In this document: positions 17,823 through 26,798 of the stretch, in pieces
Layout of the letters: each line of letters begins with the position of its first letter
Numbering within the stretch: the first letter of the stretch is position 1
From: Streptomyces violascens
Lineage (GTDB): Bacteria; Actinomycetota; Actinomycetes; Streptomycetales; Streptomycetaceae
Assembly: GCF_014649955.1 (NCBI RefSeq)
Contig: NZ_BMUA01000002.1
Coordinates: 1-64,000 of the forward strand
Direction: 5' to 3'
Length of the DNA stretch: 64,000 nt
Made by a program: the position numbers and the translations under genes
Notes under the pieces: model-generated
Told to the model about the DNA's origin: nothing
Database searches by the model: none
What the model saw: only the letters and a program-made list of their open reading frames with translations

Positions 17823-19376
17823 CGGGGAGTCACGCCCGCGCCCTGGTAGGCGCCGATGTTCGGCGGGGAGGCGACGGGATTGCCGAACCAGTCCCGTACG
17901 ACCCCGTCGGCGATGGGCGTGCCCGCCCTCAACGCCGGTGATTCCGATCGCAGTTGCACGTCGTACGGGCCTGCCGGAACCGGGGCGGCGAAGGCGGGGT
18001 CGGCGGTCACGGGGGAGCGGTCGGAGGGCGGCGCCGCGCCCACGCCCCGGTACAGGTTGTGGTCGTAGGTGTTGCGGGGGTCCGAGACCGGGGCGCCCCC
18101 GGCGGCGCTCGACACGAAGACGTTGTTGCGGAAGGTGACGTTCCCGGGCCCGTTGTCGCTGACCATGGCCGTGCCGGACTGGTTGGTCACGATGGTGTTG
18201 TCGTACACCTGGGTGCGCGTCGAGGGCCCGCACACCACCGACACGATGCCGTAGGGCGCGCTGCGGTTGCGGTCGTTGACGCTGATGTTGTGGCGCACGG
18301 CGTTGTCGGCGGAGGTCATGCCGCCGCCGTTGCAGACGAGCAGGAAGCCGCCCTCGTTGTCGTGGCTGTAGTTGTACTGGTAGACGTTGCCGTTGTTGCC
18401 GCCGTCGATGTCGAACGCCATCGAGTCCCGGGTGCCGTGGCCGTGCGTGACCTCGTTGTACTGGTAGCGGACGTGGTCCGCGTTCCACGCCCACAGACCG
18501 GCGTTGTAGCCGGCGGAGCGCATGTTGAACCCGTCGACGCTGTTGTGCTCGGCGAGCGCGCCGTCCGTGTTCTGGACGACGATGCCGTCGCCGCCGGCGT
18601 CGGTGACGCGGTTGTTCTCGATGCGGAGTGCGGTGATCGGCACGAAGGCGGTGCCGGGGCCGTCGGGGTACTCGGGGCGGTGGCCCCAGGTCGACGAGGT
18701 CCCGATGCCGGTGCGGTCGACGTGGCTCACGGTGGAGCCGGTGACGGTGACGTCGTCGAAGCCGGTGGGGGTGGCTGCGCCCTGCACCGCGAAGAGAATG
18801 CCGCCGGACGGGTCCGGGTCCTTGAAGTCGGCCCCGTTGACGTCGTGCACGTCCACGTCGCGTACGGCGTAGTGGTGGCCGGTGCCGAAGTCGGTGAGCC
18901 GGACGAGGACGCCTGCGCGGCGGGCGGTCGTGGTGGCGGGGCCGGTGTTGGAGACGTCCAGGTCGTGCAGTTCCCACTGCTGGACGTTGTCGAGGAGTAC
19001 GGCGGCGCGGGCGCCGTTGCCTTGCAGGCGCGGCTTGTTGCCGGTGCCGCTGCCGTACGCTCCGGCCGATATGGGGCGGCCGGGGGTGCCCGAACCCCTT
19101 GGGGTGAAGGTGCCTGTGCAGGTGGTGCCGCGTTGGAAGAGGATCTGGTCGCCCGGGCGGTACGTTCTGGCGCTTGCCCTTGCGAGCGTGCGGAGGGGTT
19201 TGGCGGGGGTGGTGCCGGGGTTGTTGTCGTTGCCGGCGCGGCAGTCCACGTAGTAGGTGGTGGGGGTTTGGGGGGGCTGATGCTCCGGCTTGGGCGGGGG
19301 CGGTCAGAAGGGCGAGGGCGGTGAGGGCGGTGAGTGCGCCCAGGGCCGGGAGTGGGGGCGGGTTTCGTCGCGTCAT
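17795..19376 (-). pseudogene. Secreted right-handed beta-helix protein, frameshifted in the signal region
   Basis: ATG 19376 starts a clear signal peptide (MTRRNPPPLPALG, then LTALTALALLTAPAQAGASA), but the frame goes wrong at a run of seven G (19270-19276 on the plus strand). With six, it would continue APQTPTTYYVDCRAGNDNNPGT into the long frame read at 17795-19249. That frame has the pectate-lyase-like parallel beta-helix repeats: short strands with repeated Asn/Gly (VHDVNGADF, IENNRVTDAGGDGIV, QYNYSHDNEGGF, VYDNTIVTNQSG) and DCRAGNDNNPGTTPAKPLRT, an N-cap common to such secreted proteins. Total about 525 residues if repaired. The frame break is either a true homopolymer mutation or a sequencing error. 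Possible polysaccharide lyase or binding protein; no catalytic residues identified. Confidence 0.7.
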
Positions 19377-19501
19377 GCGGGTGAGGATCCCCTTGGGGGT
19401 CGGCTTCCCAACCGGGCGTTCGCGAAAGTCCAAGGGGCCGGTTGGTTTGTCCGGGGGCGCCGGCCCGCCCGCGCCCCCGGCGTTGGTGGGCCCGGCCCGT
19501 C

Positions 19502-19547
19502 CTGGGGCTCGGCCCCAGACCCCGATGGCCCCACCCCAGGGGTGGGG
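19502..19547. terminator. Paired hairpins after the carboxyltransferase gene
   Basis: CTGGGGC-TCG-GCCCCAG (19502-19518) and CCCCACCCC-A-GGGGTGGGG (19529-19547) lie 12-57 bases beyond the stop codon at 19559. They are GC-rich terminators for the leftward matB unit. Confidence 0.55.
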
Positions 19548-19558
19548 TGGGGGAGGAG

Positions 19559-20890
19559 TTACGCGCCCAGTACCCCCCTCGCCACCCCCAGCTCCACCAA
19601 ATCCTGCGGGCGCAACCGGAGCTGGGAGGCCGTGCTCCGTACCTCCGATTCCGGTCGCTTCAGGATCGCCGCCGCCAGCTCCGGCGCGATCACCGAGAAG
19701 TAGCTGTCCGCCGTCACCCACGTGCGGTCCGGGGACGTCAGGGCCAGGGCTCCTCCCGAGCCTCCCTCGCCGATCACCAGCGTGGTCACCGGCACCCTCG
19801 CGGAGGCCAGCGCCGCGAAGGCGTCGGCGATCGCGGCGCCCTGGCCCGCCCGTTCCGCCGCCGCGTCGTTCGCCGCGCCCGGGGTGTCCACCAGGGTCAG
19901 GACCGGGATGCCCAGGCGGTCGGCCAGGCGGATCAGGCGGGCCGCCGTGCGGTAGCCCGCCGGGGTGGTCGCGGTGCCGGTCTGCGCTGCGTACGCGTAC
20001 GAGATCCCCTTGTGCAGGCCGAACCCGCACAGCATTCCCGGGTCCACGCCTCCGCACCGGTCGCCCGACAGCGCCTGCCGGTGGGGGAAGTACGCGTCCA
20101 GGTAGGACTCGGCCCGTGGGCGTTCCGGCGAGCGGGCCCGGGTCACCGCCTCCCAGCCGTCCGCCGGGAGGCCCGACGCTCCGAACGGGGCCGGCACCGG
20201 TGCCGGGCCGCAATGGCCGGCTCCGGCCAGCAACGTCAGCCAGCCCGCCAGCACGGTCCGCAGGTCCTGCGTCCGTACGATCGCGTCGATCTGGCCCGCC
20301 GCCAGCTGGCCCTGCGCTCCGTACGCCGCCGGGTCCGCGTCCGCCGGGCGCACCCGGGAGCCCGCGAAGCCGATCTGGGCGCCCGGCAGGGCCAGGATCA
20401 CATCGGCGCCCGCGCCGAGGGTGGCCCAGCCGCCGCCCGTCGTCGGGTCGCGCAGGACCGCGATCTGGGGGAGCCCGGCCTCTCTGAGCAGCGTCGACTG
20501 CCGTGCCACGCGCTGGAGTTGGGTCAGTGCCAGCATGCCCTCCTGCATGCGGCTGCCACCCGTGGCGATCAGCGACACCAGCGGAAGACGCCGCTCCCGC
20601 GCCATCTCGTACGCCGCCTCCAGGCGGTCACCCGTCCGCTGCCCCAGTGACCCGCCCAGGAAGCCGAACTCGAAGGAGAGCAGCACGCATGGCCGTCCTT
20701 CGACGGTCGCCAGGCCGCAGATCACCGATTCCTTCTCGCCCGTACGCTCCGTCGCGCGCGCCCGTGACGTTCCGTAGCCCGACCATGCGAGGGGGCCGTC
20801 CTGCGGGAAGTCCCCGTCGACGACCTCCAGTTCCTCGAAGGCCGTCGCCACGGCCGTGATCGCTTCCCTCGCCGACATCCGCTCAGACAT
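19559..20890 (-). CDS. Fused AccD-AccA-type acyl-CoA carboxyltransferase
   Basis: 443 residues. The N-terminal half matches AccD: EFGFLGGSLGQRTGDRLEAA, TGGSRMQEGMLALTQL, DPTTGGGWATLGAGADV and IGFAGSRV. The C-terminal half matches AccA: GYRTAARLIRLADRLGIPV, VDTPGAANDAAAERAGQG, VIGEGGSGGALAL and YFSVIAPELAAAILK. The Cys4 zinc ribbon at the start of bacterial AccD is absent; the N-terminus has only a 50-residue leader. The enzyme should transfer carboxyl groups between biotin and an acyl-CoA (acetyl- or propionyl-CoA), but no biotin carrier or biotin carboxylase gene lies next to it. It overlaps matB by eight bases (start 20890, matB stop 20883-20885), so translation is coupled and the pair should act on malonyl- or methylmalonyl-CoA supply. 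The fifth codon (ATG) is an alternative start. Confidence 0.82.
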   Translation of the reverse strand: MSERMSAREAITAVATAFEELEVVDGDFPQDGPLAWSGYGTSRARATERTGEKESVICGLATVEGRPCVLLSFEFGFLGGSLGQRTGDRLEAAYEMARERRLPLVSLIATGGSRMQEGMLALTQLQRVARQSTLLREAGLPQIAVLRDPTTGGGWATLGAGADVILALPGAQIGFAGSRVRPADADPAAYGAQGQLAAGQIDAIVRTQDLRTVLAGWLTLLAGAGHCGPAPVPAPFGASGLPADGWEAVTRARSPERPRAESYLDAYFPHRQALSGDRCGGVDPGMLCGFGLHKGISYAYAAQTGTATTPAGYRTAARLIRLADRLGIPVLTLVDTPGAANDAAAERAGQGAAIADAFAALASARVPVTTLVIGEGGSGGALALTSPDRTWVTADSYFSVIAPELAAAILKRPESEVRSTASQLRLRPQDLVELGVARGVLGA

Positions 20891-22295
20891 GCAGGGCCCG
20901 CTTCATGATCTTCCCCATGTCGTTGCGGGGGAGTTCGGGGAGGTAGTGCACCACGCGGGGGCGCTTGTGCGGGGCCAGCTGCGTCGCTACGTGGTTCGTC
21001 AACTCGGCTTCCTCCGGCGGGGACTGGGGGTCCGTCGGGACCACCCATGCCACGATGCGCTCGCCCAGGTCCGCGTCCGGCTCGCCCGTCACCGCGGCCT
21101 CGCGGACGCCCGGGTGGTCGAGCAGCGCGTTCTCGATCTCGCCCGCTCCGATCTTGTAACCGCCGCTCTTGATCAGGTCGGTGGCCTTGCGGCCGACGAT
21201 CCGCACCTGGCCGTCCGCGTCCCGGCTCGCCATGTCGCCGGTGCGGAACCAGCCGTCCTCGGTGAAGGCCGCGGCCGTCGCGTCCGGCCGGTTGAGGTAG
21301 CCGCTGAACAGGTTCGGGCCGCGTACCTGGATCTCGCCGATGCCGTCGGCCTCGTCGGCGAGGCGCAGCTCTACGCCGGGCAGCGGCAGGCCGACCGTGC
21401 CGGGGCGGGCCCCGCCGTCCGACCTCGCGGCGCACAGCATGAGGGTTTCGGTCATGCCGTACCGCTCGATCACCGCACGGCCCGTCGCCTCGGCGATCCG
21501 GCGGTGGTCGGGCGCGGGGAGCGCCGCCGAGCCGGACACCAGCAGGCGTGCGCCCGCCAGCGCCTTCGTCAACTCCCCGTCCCCGCCCACCGATTCGGCG
21601 ATCCGGTGATACATCGTCGGCACCCCGAACAGCATCGTCGCGCCCGCCGACAGCTCCCGCGTCACGCCCTGGACCGAGAACCGGCCGAGGTGGCGCACCG
21701 AGCCGCCGCGGCGCAGCGGGCCGAGAATGCCGAGGATCAGCCCGTGCACGTGGAACAGCGGAAGGCCGTGCACCAGCACGTCGTCGGCCGTCCAGCCCCA
21801 GGCGCCCTGCAACGCGTCCAGCGTCGCCGCGAGCGCACGCCTCGGCAGCACCGCGCCCTTCGGCGGGCCGGTCGTGCCGGAGGTGTACACGATCAGAGCG
21901 GCCGACTCGTCGGCGGGCTCGGGCGGCAGCGCCGTCGCCACTCCGGTGAGCGGCACGTCGATCCTCGTCAACGTGGCGACTGCGGACGGAAGTTGGTCGC
22001 CCGGTGAAGCCAGCACCAGCGTCGGCTCGCTGTCTCCCACGATGTGGGTCAGTTCGCGTTCGCCCGTCTTCGGGTTCAGCGGCACCACGGGGACGCCCGC
22101 GACGAGCGCCGCCACCACGCCGATCACCGTCTGCGGGGTCGGCGTCGCCCAGACCGCGACCCGCCCGGCGCCCGCGATCCTGCGGGCGAGGGAGCCTGCC
22201 GCGCCCGCCAGTTCGGCGTGGGTCAGCGACAGGTCGCCGAAGCGGATCGCCTCCCGGGGCTCGGCGGCGTACAGGGAGGGGAAGAGAGGGGACAC
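20883..22295 (-). CDS. matB: Malonyl-CoA synthetase (malonate-CoA ligase)
   Basis: 470 residues from GTG 22295, with GAGGAG eight bases upstream. ANL-superfamily adenylate-forming ligase: P-loop IVYTSGTTGPPKGAVLPRR, A5-like ERYGMTETLM, FRTGDMASRD, and the C-terminal lysine motif LPRNDMGKIMKRALHV. It matches the well-studied S. coelicolor MatB from memory along its length (LVHGLPLFHVHGLILGILGP, LRRGGSVRHLGRFS). It joins malonate or methylmalonate to CoA using ATP, giving extender units for fatty acid or polyketide synthesis, in the cytoplasm. The downstream carboxyltransferase overlaps it, so both are one operon. The terminator lies at 19502-19547. Confidence 0.92.
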   Translation of the reverse strand: MSPLFPSLYAAEPREAIRFGDLSLTHAELAGAAGSLARRIAGAGRVAVWATPTPQTVIGVVAALVAGVPVVPLNPKTGERELTHIVGDSEPTLVLASPGDQLPSAVATLTRIDVPLTGVATALPPEPADESAALIVYTSGTTGPPKGAVLPRRALAATLDALQGAWGWTADDVLVHGLPLFHVHGLILGILGPLRRGGSVRHLGRFSVQGVTRELSAGATMLFGVPTMYHRIAESVGGDGELTKALAGARLLVSGSAALPAPDHRRIAEATGRAVIERYGMTETLMLCAARSDGGARPGTVGLPLPGVELRLADEADGIGEIQVRGPNLFSGYLNRPDATAAAFTEDGWFRTGDMASRDADGQVRIVGRKATDLIKSGGYKIGAGEIENALLDHPGVREAAVTGEPDADLGERIVAWVVPTDPQSPPEEAELTNHVATQLAPHKRPRVVHYLPELPRNDMGKIMKRALHV

Positions 22296-22441
22296 GTACG
22301 GGACTCCTCGGACATCGACGGCGCGGGCGGGGCCCGAACCGTGCCGGGTCCCAGGTCGTCGACCCTACGCGGCGCCGTCCGGACGCATGATCCGCATCCT
22401 GCCGTACGGGTCCCCGCGTTCCGCTGGAGCGGGCCGTTCCC

Positions 22442-23107
22442 TCAGGGCAGGGGGAGCGCGACCTTCACCGCGTACAGCGCGACCAGGCCGTACCCGGCGC
22501 GGAACGTCCAGGCGCGGGCCGCCGGGGAGATCCGGGCGCCGGCGAACCCGCTCGCCGCCACCAGAAACTGCTGCCAGGCCAGCGAGGCCAGGAAGACTCC
22601 CGTCACGAACACCACCCCCGCCGCGCCGCCGGTGAGGGAGGCGCCGCGGGCGGTGGTCAGGGCGGCGAAGTAGAGGGCGGTGGTGGGGTTGACGAGGGTG
22701 AGGGCGGCGAAACGGGCGAAGGTGCGGGCGGGTCCTTCCTTCTTCGCCGGGCGAGGCGTCTCGTCGCGTGCCTCATCCGCCTCGTGCGCCTCGCACCCGG
22801 TCCCACGCGACCGAGCCCCCCACAGCCCCCGCCCCGCGATCACCGCAAGCACCAGGGCCGACACCAGCCGCACCCACGCCTCCACGCCGGACAGCGCCTC
22901 GGCGACCAGGGGGCCGAGCGCGGTGGCCAGGGCCGCGTAGGCGAGGTCGGCCGTGGCCACGGCCGCCGCCGCGGCCATCGCGCCCCGGCGCCCGCGCATC
23001 CCCTCCTGGATCAGCAGCACACCGACCGCGCCCACCGGCACGGCCACTCCGAGGCCCGCCGCCGCGCCCGCCATCGCTGTCGTCCAGAGACCGTTCACGG
23101 CAGCCAC
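22442..23107 (-). CDS. LysE-family amino-acid exporter
   Basis: 221 residues. About six membrane segments: GAAAGLGVAVPVGAVGVLLI with the LysE/RhtB opening, a conserved RGRRGAMAAAAAVATADLAY, a hydrophilic 30-residue loop rich in acidic residues (EAHEADEARDE) between the third and fourth helices, then LTLVNPTTALYFAAL, the NP motif typical of the family. Substrates of the family are lysine, homoserine, threonine or related amino acids; this one is unknown. The start is GTG 23107 (or GTG 23098), without a clear ribosome site. It stands alone, 147 bases from matB. Confidence 0.8.
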   Translation of the reverse strand: MAAVNGLWTTAMAGAAAGLGVAVPVGAVGVLLIQEGMRGRRGAMAAAAAVATADLAYAALATALGPLVAEALSGVEAWVRLVSALVLAVIAGRGLWGARSRGTGCEAHEADEARDETPRPAKKEGPARTFARFAALTLVNPTTALYFAALTTARGASLTGGAAGVVFVTGVFLASLAWQQFLVAASGFAGARISPAARAWTFRAGYGLVALYAVKVALPLP

Positions 23108-23154
23108 TGTGGGGTGCCGTGCGTGCCGTACGCAGCCGATTTTCCCGGCACCCG

Positions 23155-24783
23155 CTAGTGCAGCGGGGCCTGCCAGGTCAGGGTCGTGCCGCGGATGCCG
23201 TCGTCGCGCATGCCGTTGTCGACGACGGTCAGGCGCACCCCGGGACGACCGTCGGGGAGTTCGGCGCCCGCGTCGACGACGACGCGTACCGAGGACACCC
23301 CGGCCCGGCGGTGGGCCGCCGCCAGTGCGCCGCGCAGGGCTGCGATGAGCTGGGTGTCCACCGGCTCGGCGACCAGCGTGTCGACCGCGCCCTCGAAGCG
23401 GACCGAGGGCCGGAAGCCGAGCAGCGCACCCGCGCCGGCCGTTTCGCGCAGGACCCGGCCGCGCAGGGTCGTCGGGGCGTCGGCAGGCGGCTGCTGGAGG
23501 GCGAAGATCGCGGTGCGGACCTCCTGGATGGTGGAGTCGAGCTCGTCGACGGCCCGGGTCAGCATCTCGTCGGTGTCGTCGGCCGCGGCCTTCTCGGCCC
23601 GGCGCCGGGTGGACTCCAGCATCATCTCGGTCGCGAACAGGCGCTGCACGACGAGGTCGTGGAGGTCGCGGGCGATCCGGTCGCGGTCCTCGTACACCGC
23701 GAGCTGTTCGCGGTTGTGCTGGGCGTCGGCCAGGACGAGCGCGAGGGCCGCCTGCGAGGCGAACTGGGCGGCGAGCAGCCGGTCGACCGCCGTGTACGGG
23801 CGGTCGCCGCGCCGCCGGGGCAGCGCGAGCGTGCCGATCAGCTTCCCGCCGCTCTGCAGCGGCAGCATCATGCTCGGCCCGAACCGGGTGCGTACGTGCG
23901 TGGTCATCCGGGGGTCGGTCGCCGAATCCTCGACGAACACCGGTTCCCCGCCCAGGAGTTGGACCAGGACCGGTGAGCCGGGCTCGATGGTCGTGCCGAC
24001 GATGTCGTCGGGGTCGTCCGGCGCGGACGCGGCGACGATCTCCATGCCGCCGGCCGCGGTGGGCTGGAGCACCACCCCGGCCGCCGCGCCCGCGAGCAGC
24101 CGGGCCCGTTCCGCCACCGTCATCAGCGCGTTGGCCGCGCTCTCGCCGGTGAGCAGGGAGGTGGTGACGGCGGCGGCGCCCTCGATCCAGCGCTCCCGCA
24201 GCCGTACGGTCTCGTACAGCCGCGTGTTGCCGATGGCGATGCCCGCCTGTGCGGCGAGGACCCGCAGCTGCGCCAGGTCCTCCTCGGTGAAGGGGCCGCC
24301 GCGCTTCTCGGTGAGGTAGAGGTTGCCGAAGACCTGGTTGTGCACCCGCAGGGGTACGCCGAGGAACGAGGTCATCGGCGGGTGGCCCGGCGGCAGTCCG
24401 GCCGAGCGGGGGTCGGTGTGCCGGTCGTCCAGGCGCAGGGGCCGCGGGTCCTGGATGAGGGCGCCGAGCAGTCCGGTGCGGCCGTCGGGCAGTGCGCCGA
24501 TGCGCTCGCGCTCGGCGTCGGTGAGGCCGGTGGTGTACAGCTCGGTGAGCAGGCCGCGCTCGGGGTCGACCACGCCGAGCGCCCCGTACCGGGCGTCGGT
24601 CAGCTCGGCCGCCGTGTCCACGATGTGCTGGAGCGTGGTGCGCAGTTCGAGGTCCGTTCCGACGCCGAGCACCGCTTCCAGGAGCATCGGCAGCCGGGGC
24701 GCGGTGCTGTCCGGACTCTCCGGCGGGCGGGGCGGCGTGCTGTCCGGACTCTCCGCTTCACTCATCCTTCGAGGATCCCTCAC
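23155..24783 (-). CDS. GAF-domain histidine kinase with degenerate ATPase domain
   Basis: 542 residues. Two GAF domains at about 40-190 and 210-355 (DARYGALGVVDPERGLL, GVPLRVHNQVFGNLYLTEKR, VFVEDSATDPRM), as in DevS/DosS. Then a HisKA_3 dimerisation domain with the phospho-acceptor motif RDRIARDLHDLVVQRLF (His375). The C-terminal ATPase region (about 470-542) is poor: the N-box position reads ALRGALAAAHRRAG without the catalytic Asn, only DNG (522-524) of the G1 box is visible, and there is no G2 box; the protein ends soon after. So ATP binding is doubtful. No response regulator gene is adjacent. ATG 24765 is an alternative start. It lies 39 bases after the mbl gene on the same strand and may be co-transcribed. 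Confidence 0.78.
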   Translation of the reverse strand: MRDPRRMSEAESPDSTPPRPPESPDSTAPRLPMLLEAVLGVGTDLELRTTLQHIVDTAAELTDARYGALGVVDPERGLLTELYTTGLTDAERERIGALPDGRTGLLGALIQDPRPLRLDDRHTDPRSAGLPPGHPPMTSFLGVPLRVHNQVFGNLYLTEKRGGPFTEEDLAQLRVLAAQAGIAIGNTRLYETVRLRERWIEGAAAVTTSLLTGESAANALMTVAERARLLAGAAAGVVLQPTAAGGMEIVAASAPDDPDDIVGTTIEPGSPVLVQLLGGEPVFVEDSATDPRMTTHVRTRFGPSMMLPLQSGGKLIGTLALPRRRGDRPYTAVDRLLAAQFASQAALALVLADAQHNREQLAVYEDRDRIARDLHDLVVQRLFATEMMLESTRRRAEKAAADDTDEMLTRAVDELDSTIQEVRTAIFALQQPPADAPTTLRGRVLRETAGAGALLGFRPSVRFEGAVDTLVAEPVDTQLIAALRGALAAAHRRAGVSSVRVVVDAGAELPDGRPGVRLTVVDNGMRDDGIRGTTLTWQAPLH

Positions 24784-24822
24784 CGCGGCCGCCCGGCCCG
24801 GCAGGGGCGACTGTCGCGCCGC

Positions 24823-25860
24823 TCACTCGGCCAGCGGGTCGAGGACCATGGGGTGGATCTGGCCCTCCAGCATCGCGCCGAGGCCGAGGATCGCGCACAC
24901 GTCGGGCCGTTCCGCGATGTGCACCGGCATGCCCGTGGAGGCGCGCAGCATCTCGTCGAGGCCGGGCAGCAGCGCACTGCCGCCGACCATCATGATGCCC
25001 CGCTCGGCGAGGTCGGCGACCAGGTCCGGAGGGCAGTCCCGCAGCACCTTGCCGATGCCGTCGAGCACGGCGGTCAGCGGGGTGTGGATGGCGTCGCGTA
25101 CGGCGGCCGTGTCGACCAGGACCGAGCGGGCGAGGCCGGTGGCCACGTCGCGCCCGTGGATCTCGGTGGACTCCGGGCCCATCGGGCTGAGGCCGTTGCC
25201 GTGCAGGGCCAGTTGCAGCGGGCGCACGGACTGGCTCGGCAGCATCAGGGCGTGCTGGAGGCGCAGGTGCTGGATGACGGCGTGGTCGATGGCATCGCCG
25301 CCGACCGGGAGGCGGACGGCGGTCACGATGGCGCCGAGCGAGAGCACGGCGATCTGGGTCGTGGCCGCCCCGCACACGATGATCATGGTGGCGGTGGGCT
25401 GCTCCACGGGGAGCCCGCAGCCGACGGCGGCCGCGATCAGGGTGTCGACGAGCTCGACCCGGCGGGCGCCGATCCCCATCAGGGTCTCGCGCGCGGCGCG
25501 CTGGGCGAGCGGGTCGCTGTCGTGCGGCGTGCAGGCGGCGGCGCGCAGCCCCGGCTTGCGGCGCAACTGGCGGCGCAGCTTCTCGCCGAGGAGGTGGCGC
25601 AGCATGCGCTGGGCCATCTCGACGTCGACGACGGTGCCGCCGGTCACGGGGCGGGCCACCCGGATGTAGTCCGGGGTGCGGCCCGTCATCTGTTCGGCGA
25701 AGGTGCCGACGGCGATGAGCGCGCCGGTGCGGGTGTTGACGGCGGCCACGCTCGGCTCGTCCACGACGAGCCCGGCTCCCTTGATGTAGACCCGGGTTCT
25801 GGCGGCCCCGAGGTCGACGGCTACATGGCAACGGCGCAACTGCTCAAGACTGACGGTCAC
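24823..25860 (-). CDS. mbl: MreB-like actin homologue (Mbl type)
   Basis: 345 residues from GTG 25860, with GGGAGGATCTGCC ahead of it (GGGAGG, seven-base spacing). Actin-fold motifs: phosphate 1 VAVDLGAARTRVYIKG, connect and phosphate 2 region (IIVCGAATTQIAVLSLGAIV), and adenosine loop MVGGSALLPGLDEMLRASTG. The sequence is more divergent than the usual MreB, as with Streptomyces Mbl (SCO2451 in S. coelicolor, from memory), which contributes to spore wall synthesis with MreB. Cytoplasmic filament protein. The HK gene follows 39 bases downstream. Confidence 0.85.
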   Translation of the reverse strand: MTVSLEQLRRCHVAVDLGAARTRVYIKGAGLVVDEPSVAAVNTRTGALIAVGTFAEQMTGRTPDYIRVARPVTGGTVVDVEMAQRMLRHLLGEKLRRQLRRKPGLRAAACTPHDSDPLAQRAARETLMGIGARRVELVDTLIAAAVGCGLPVEQPTATMIIVCGAATTQIAVLSLGAIVTAVRLPVGGDAIDHAVIQHLRLQHALMLPSQSVRPLQLALHGNGLSPMGPESTEIHGRDVATGLARSVLVDTAAVRDAIHTPLTAVLDGIGKVLRDCPPDLVADLAERGIMMVGGSALLPGLDEMLRASTGMPVHIAERPDVCAILGLGAMLEGQIHPMVLDPLAE

Positions 25861-26084
25861 GGCAGATCCTCCCGAGAGCGGTACTTAGTTCGCATAGTGC
25901 GACCGCTCGGTGATCGGCGCGCGCTGGAATGCGCCGGTCGGGGAGCCGGGACCTGACGCCCAGCCAGAAAGCCTCCGGCCCGCAGGCCGACCTCCGTTTC
26001 TTCGGGCCCGGCCCGCGGTCGGGTCGGGGTGGGTGCTGCCGGCTTGTCGACAGGGCGGGTCGTTCGCGCGGCGGCCTGTGGACC

Positions 26085-26651
26085 TCAGGGCAGGAGGCGT
26101 TGCAGCAGCCCCCATGTGAATTCCGCGACGCGTGTGCCGCCGCCGGGCAGGGTGATGGCCAGCTGCCAGCGCGTCGGCGCCGAGCCCTCCATCGGGCGGG
26201 CCGGGGCGAAGGCCCGCGCCACCTCGTCCACCGTGCACGACCAGGGGCGCAGATCGTCCTCCCCGCGCAGCTCGGGACCCGGTATGCCGGGGGCTCTGAC
26301 CAGCCATTCGTTCCACACCGCACCACCGGGCCCGGCCAGCACCTCGAACCGCAGCCCCGGCCAGAGCGGCACCGGCCACAGCTGCGCCTCGCAGTCCAGA
26401 TCGCCGATCCTGCGCGGCACGACCGACTCGGGTGCCCCCAGGACCGAGCGGTAGCGGGACAGCGCGCCCCGGGAACGGGCCGAGCGGACCATCGCCTGCC
26501 AGCGTCTGTTGGCCTCGCGCATGTCCGCGATCGAGGCGCCCAGCTCATGGCGGGCGTCCTCGACGAGCTCCGGCTGGTGGTCGGCCATCCGTCGCAGCAG
26601 CACGAGTTGGAAGTCCAGCGGGCCGAACGGCCGCGTCACGGTTTCCGTCAT
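26085..26651 (-). CDS. Conserved hypothetical protein next to mbl
   Basis: 188 residues from ATG 26651, chosen because AGGA lies eight bases upstream; the frame is open further but without a start signal. Mixed composition, no signal peptide or membrane segment. It begins with a helical stretch (DFQLVLLRRMADHQPELVED) and has a Trp-rich half (AQLWPVPLWPGLRFEVLAG, VWNEWLVRAPGIPGP). I do not recognise the family. It shares the strand of mbl but is 225 bases away. Divergent from the zinc-ribbon gene; the two starts are about 150 bases apart. Confidence 0.6.
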   Translation of the reverse strand: MTETVTRPFGPLDFQLVLLRRMADHQPELVEDARHELGASIADMREANRRWQAMVRSARSRGALSRYRSVLGAPESVVPRRIGDLDCEAQLWPVPLWPGLRFEVLAGPGGAVWNEWLVRAPGIPGPELRGEDDLRPWSCTVDEVARAFAPARPMEGSAPTRWQLAITLPGGGTRVAEFTWGLLQRLLP

Positions 26652-26798
26652 GACGTCCATCCTGCCCGGCCCCACTGACAACGCCCCGGTCCATGGCGAT
26701 TCGTCACGCGGACACGCCCCGGAGGCGGCTCTTCCGCACAAGATCCACACATCTCCGGCCCCTTTTGTTGCCCGGCCGCCGCATAGCCTCCCTGGGCC

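Noticed and set aside
16473..20213. Very long leftward open frame across the MFS exporter and beta-helix genes
   Set aside because: It is a GC-driven antisense frame with Arg/Pro/Gly-rich sequence. The plus-strand MFS gene and the minus-strand beta-helix frame show real domains. Only its small part with the signal peptide of the beta-helix gene was used.
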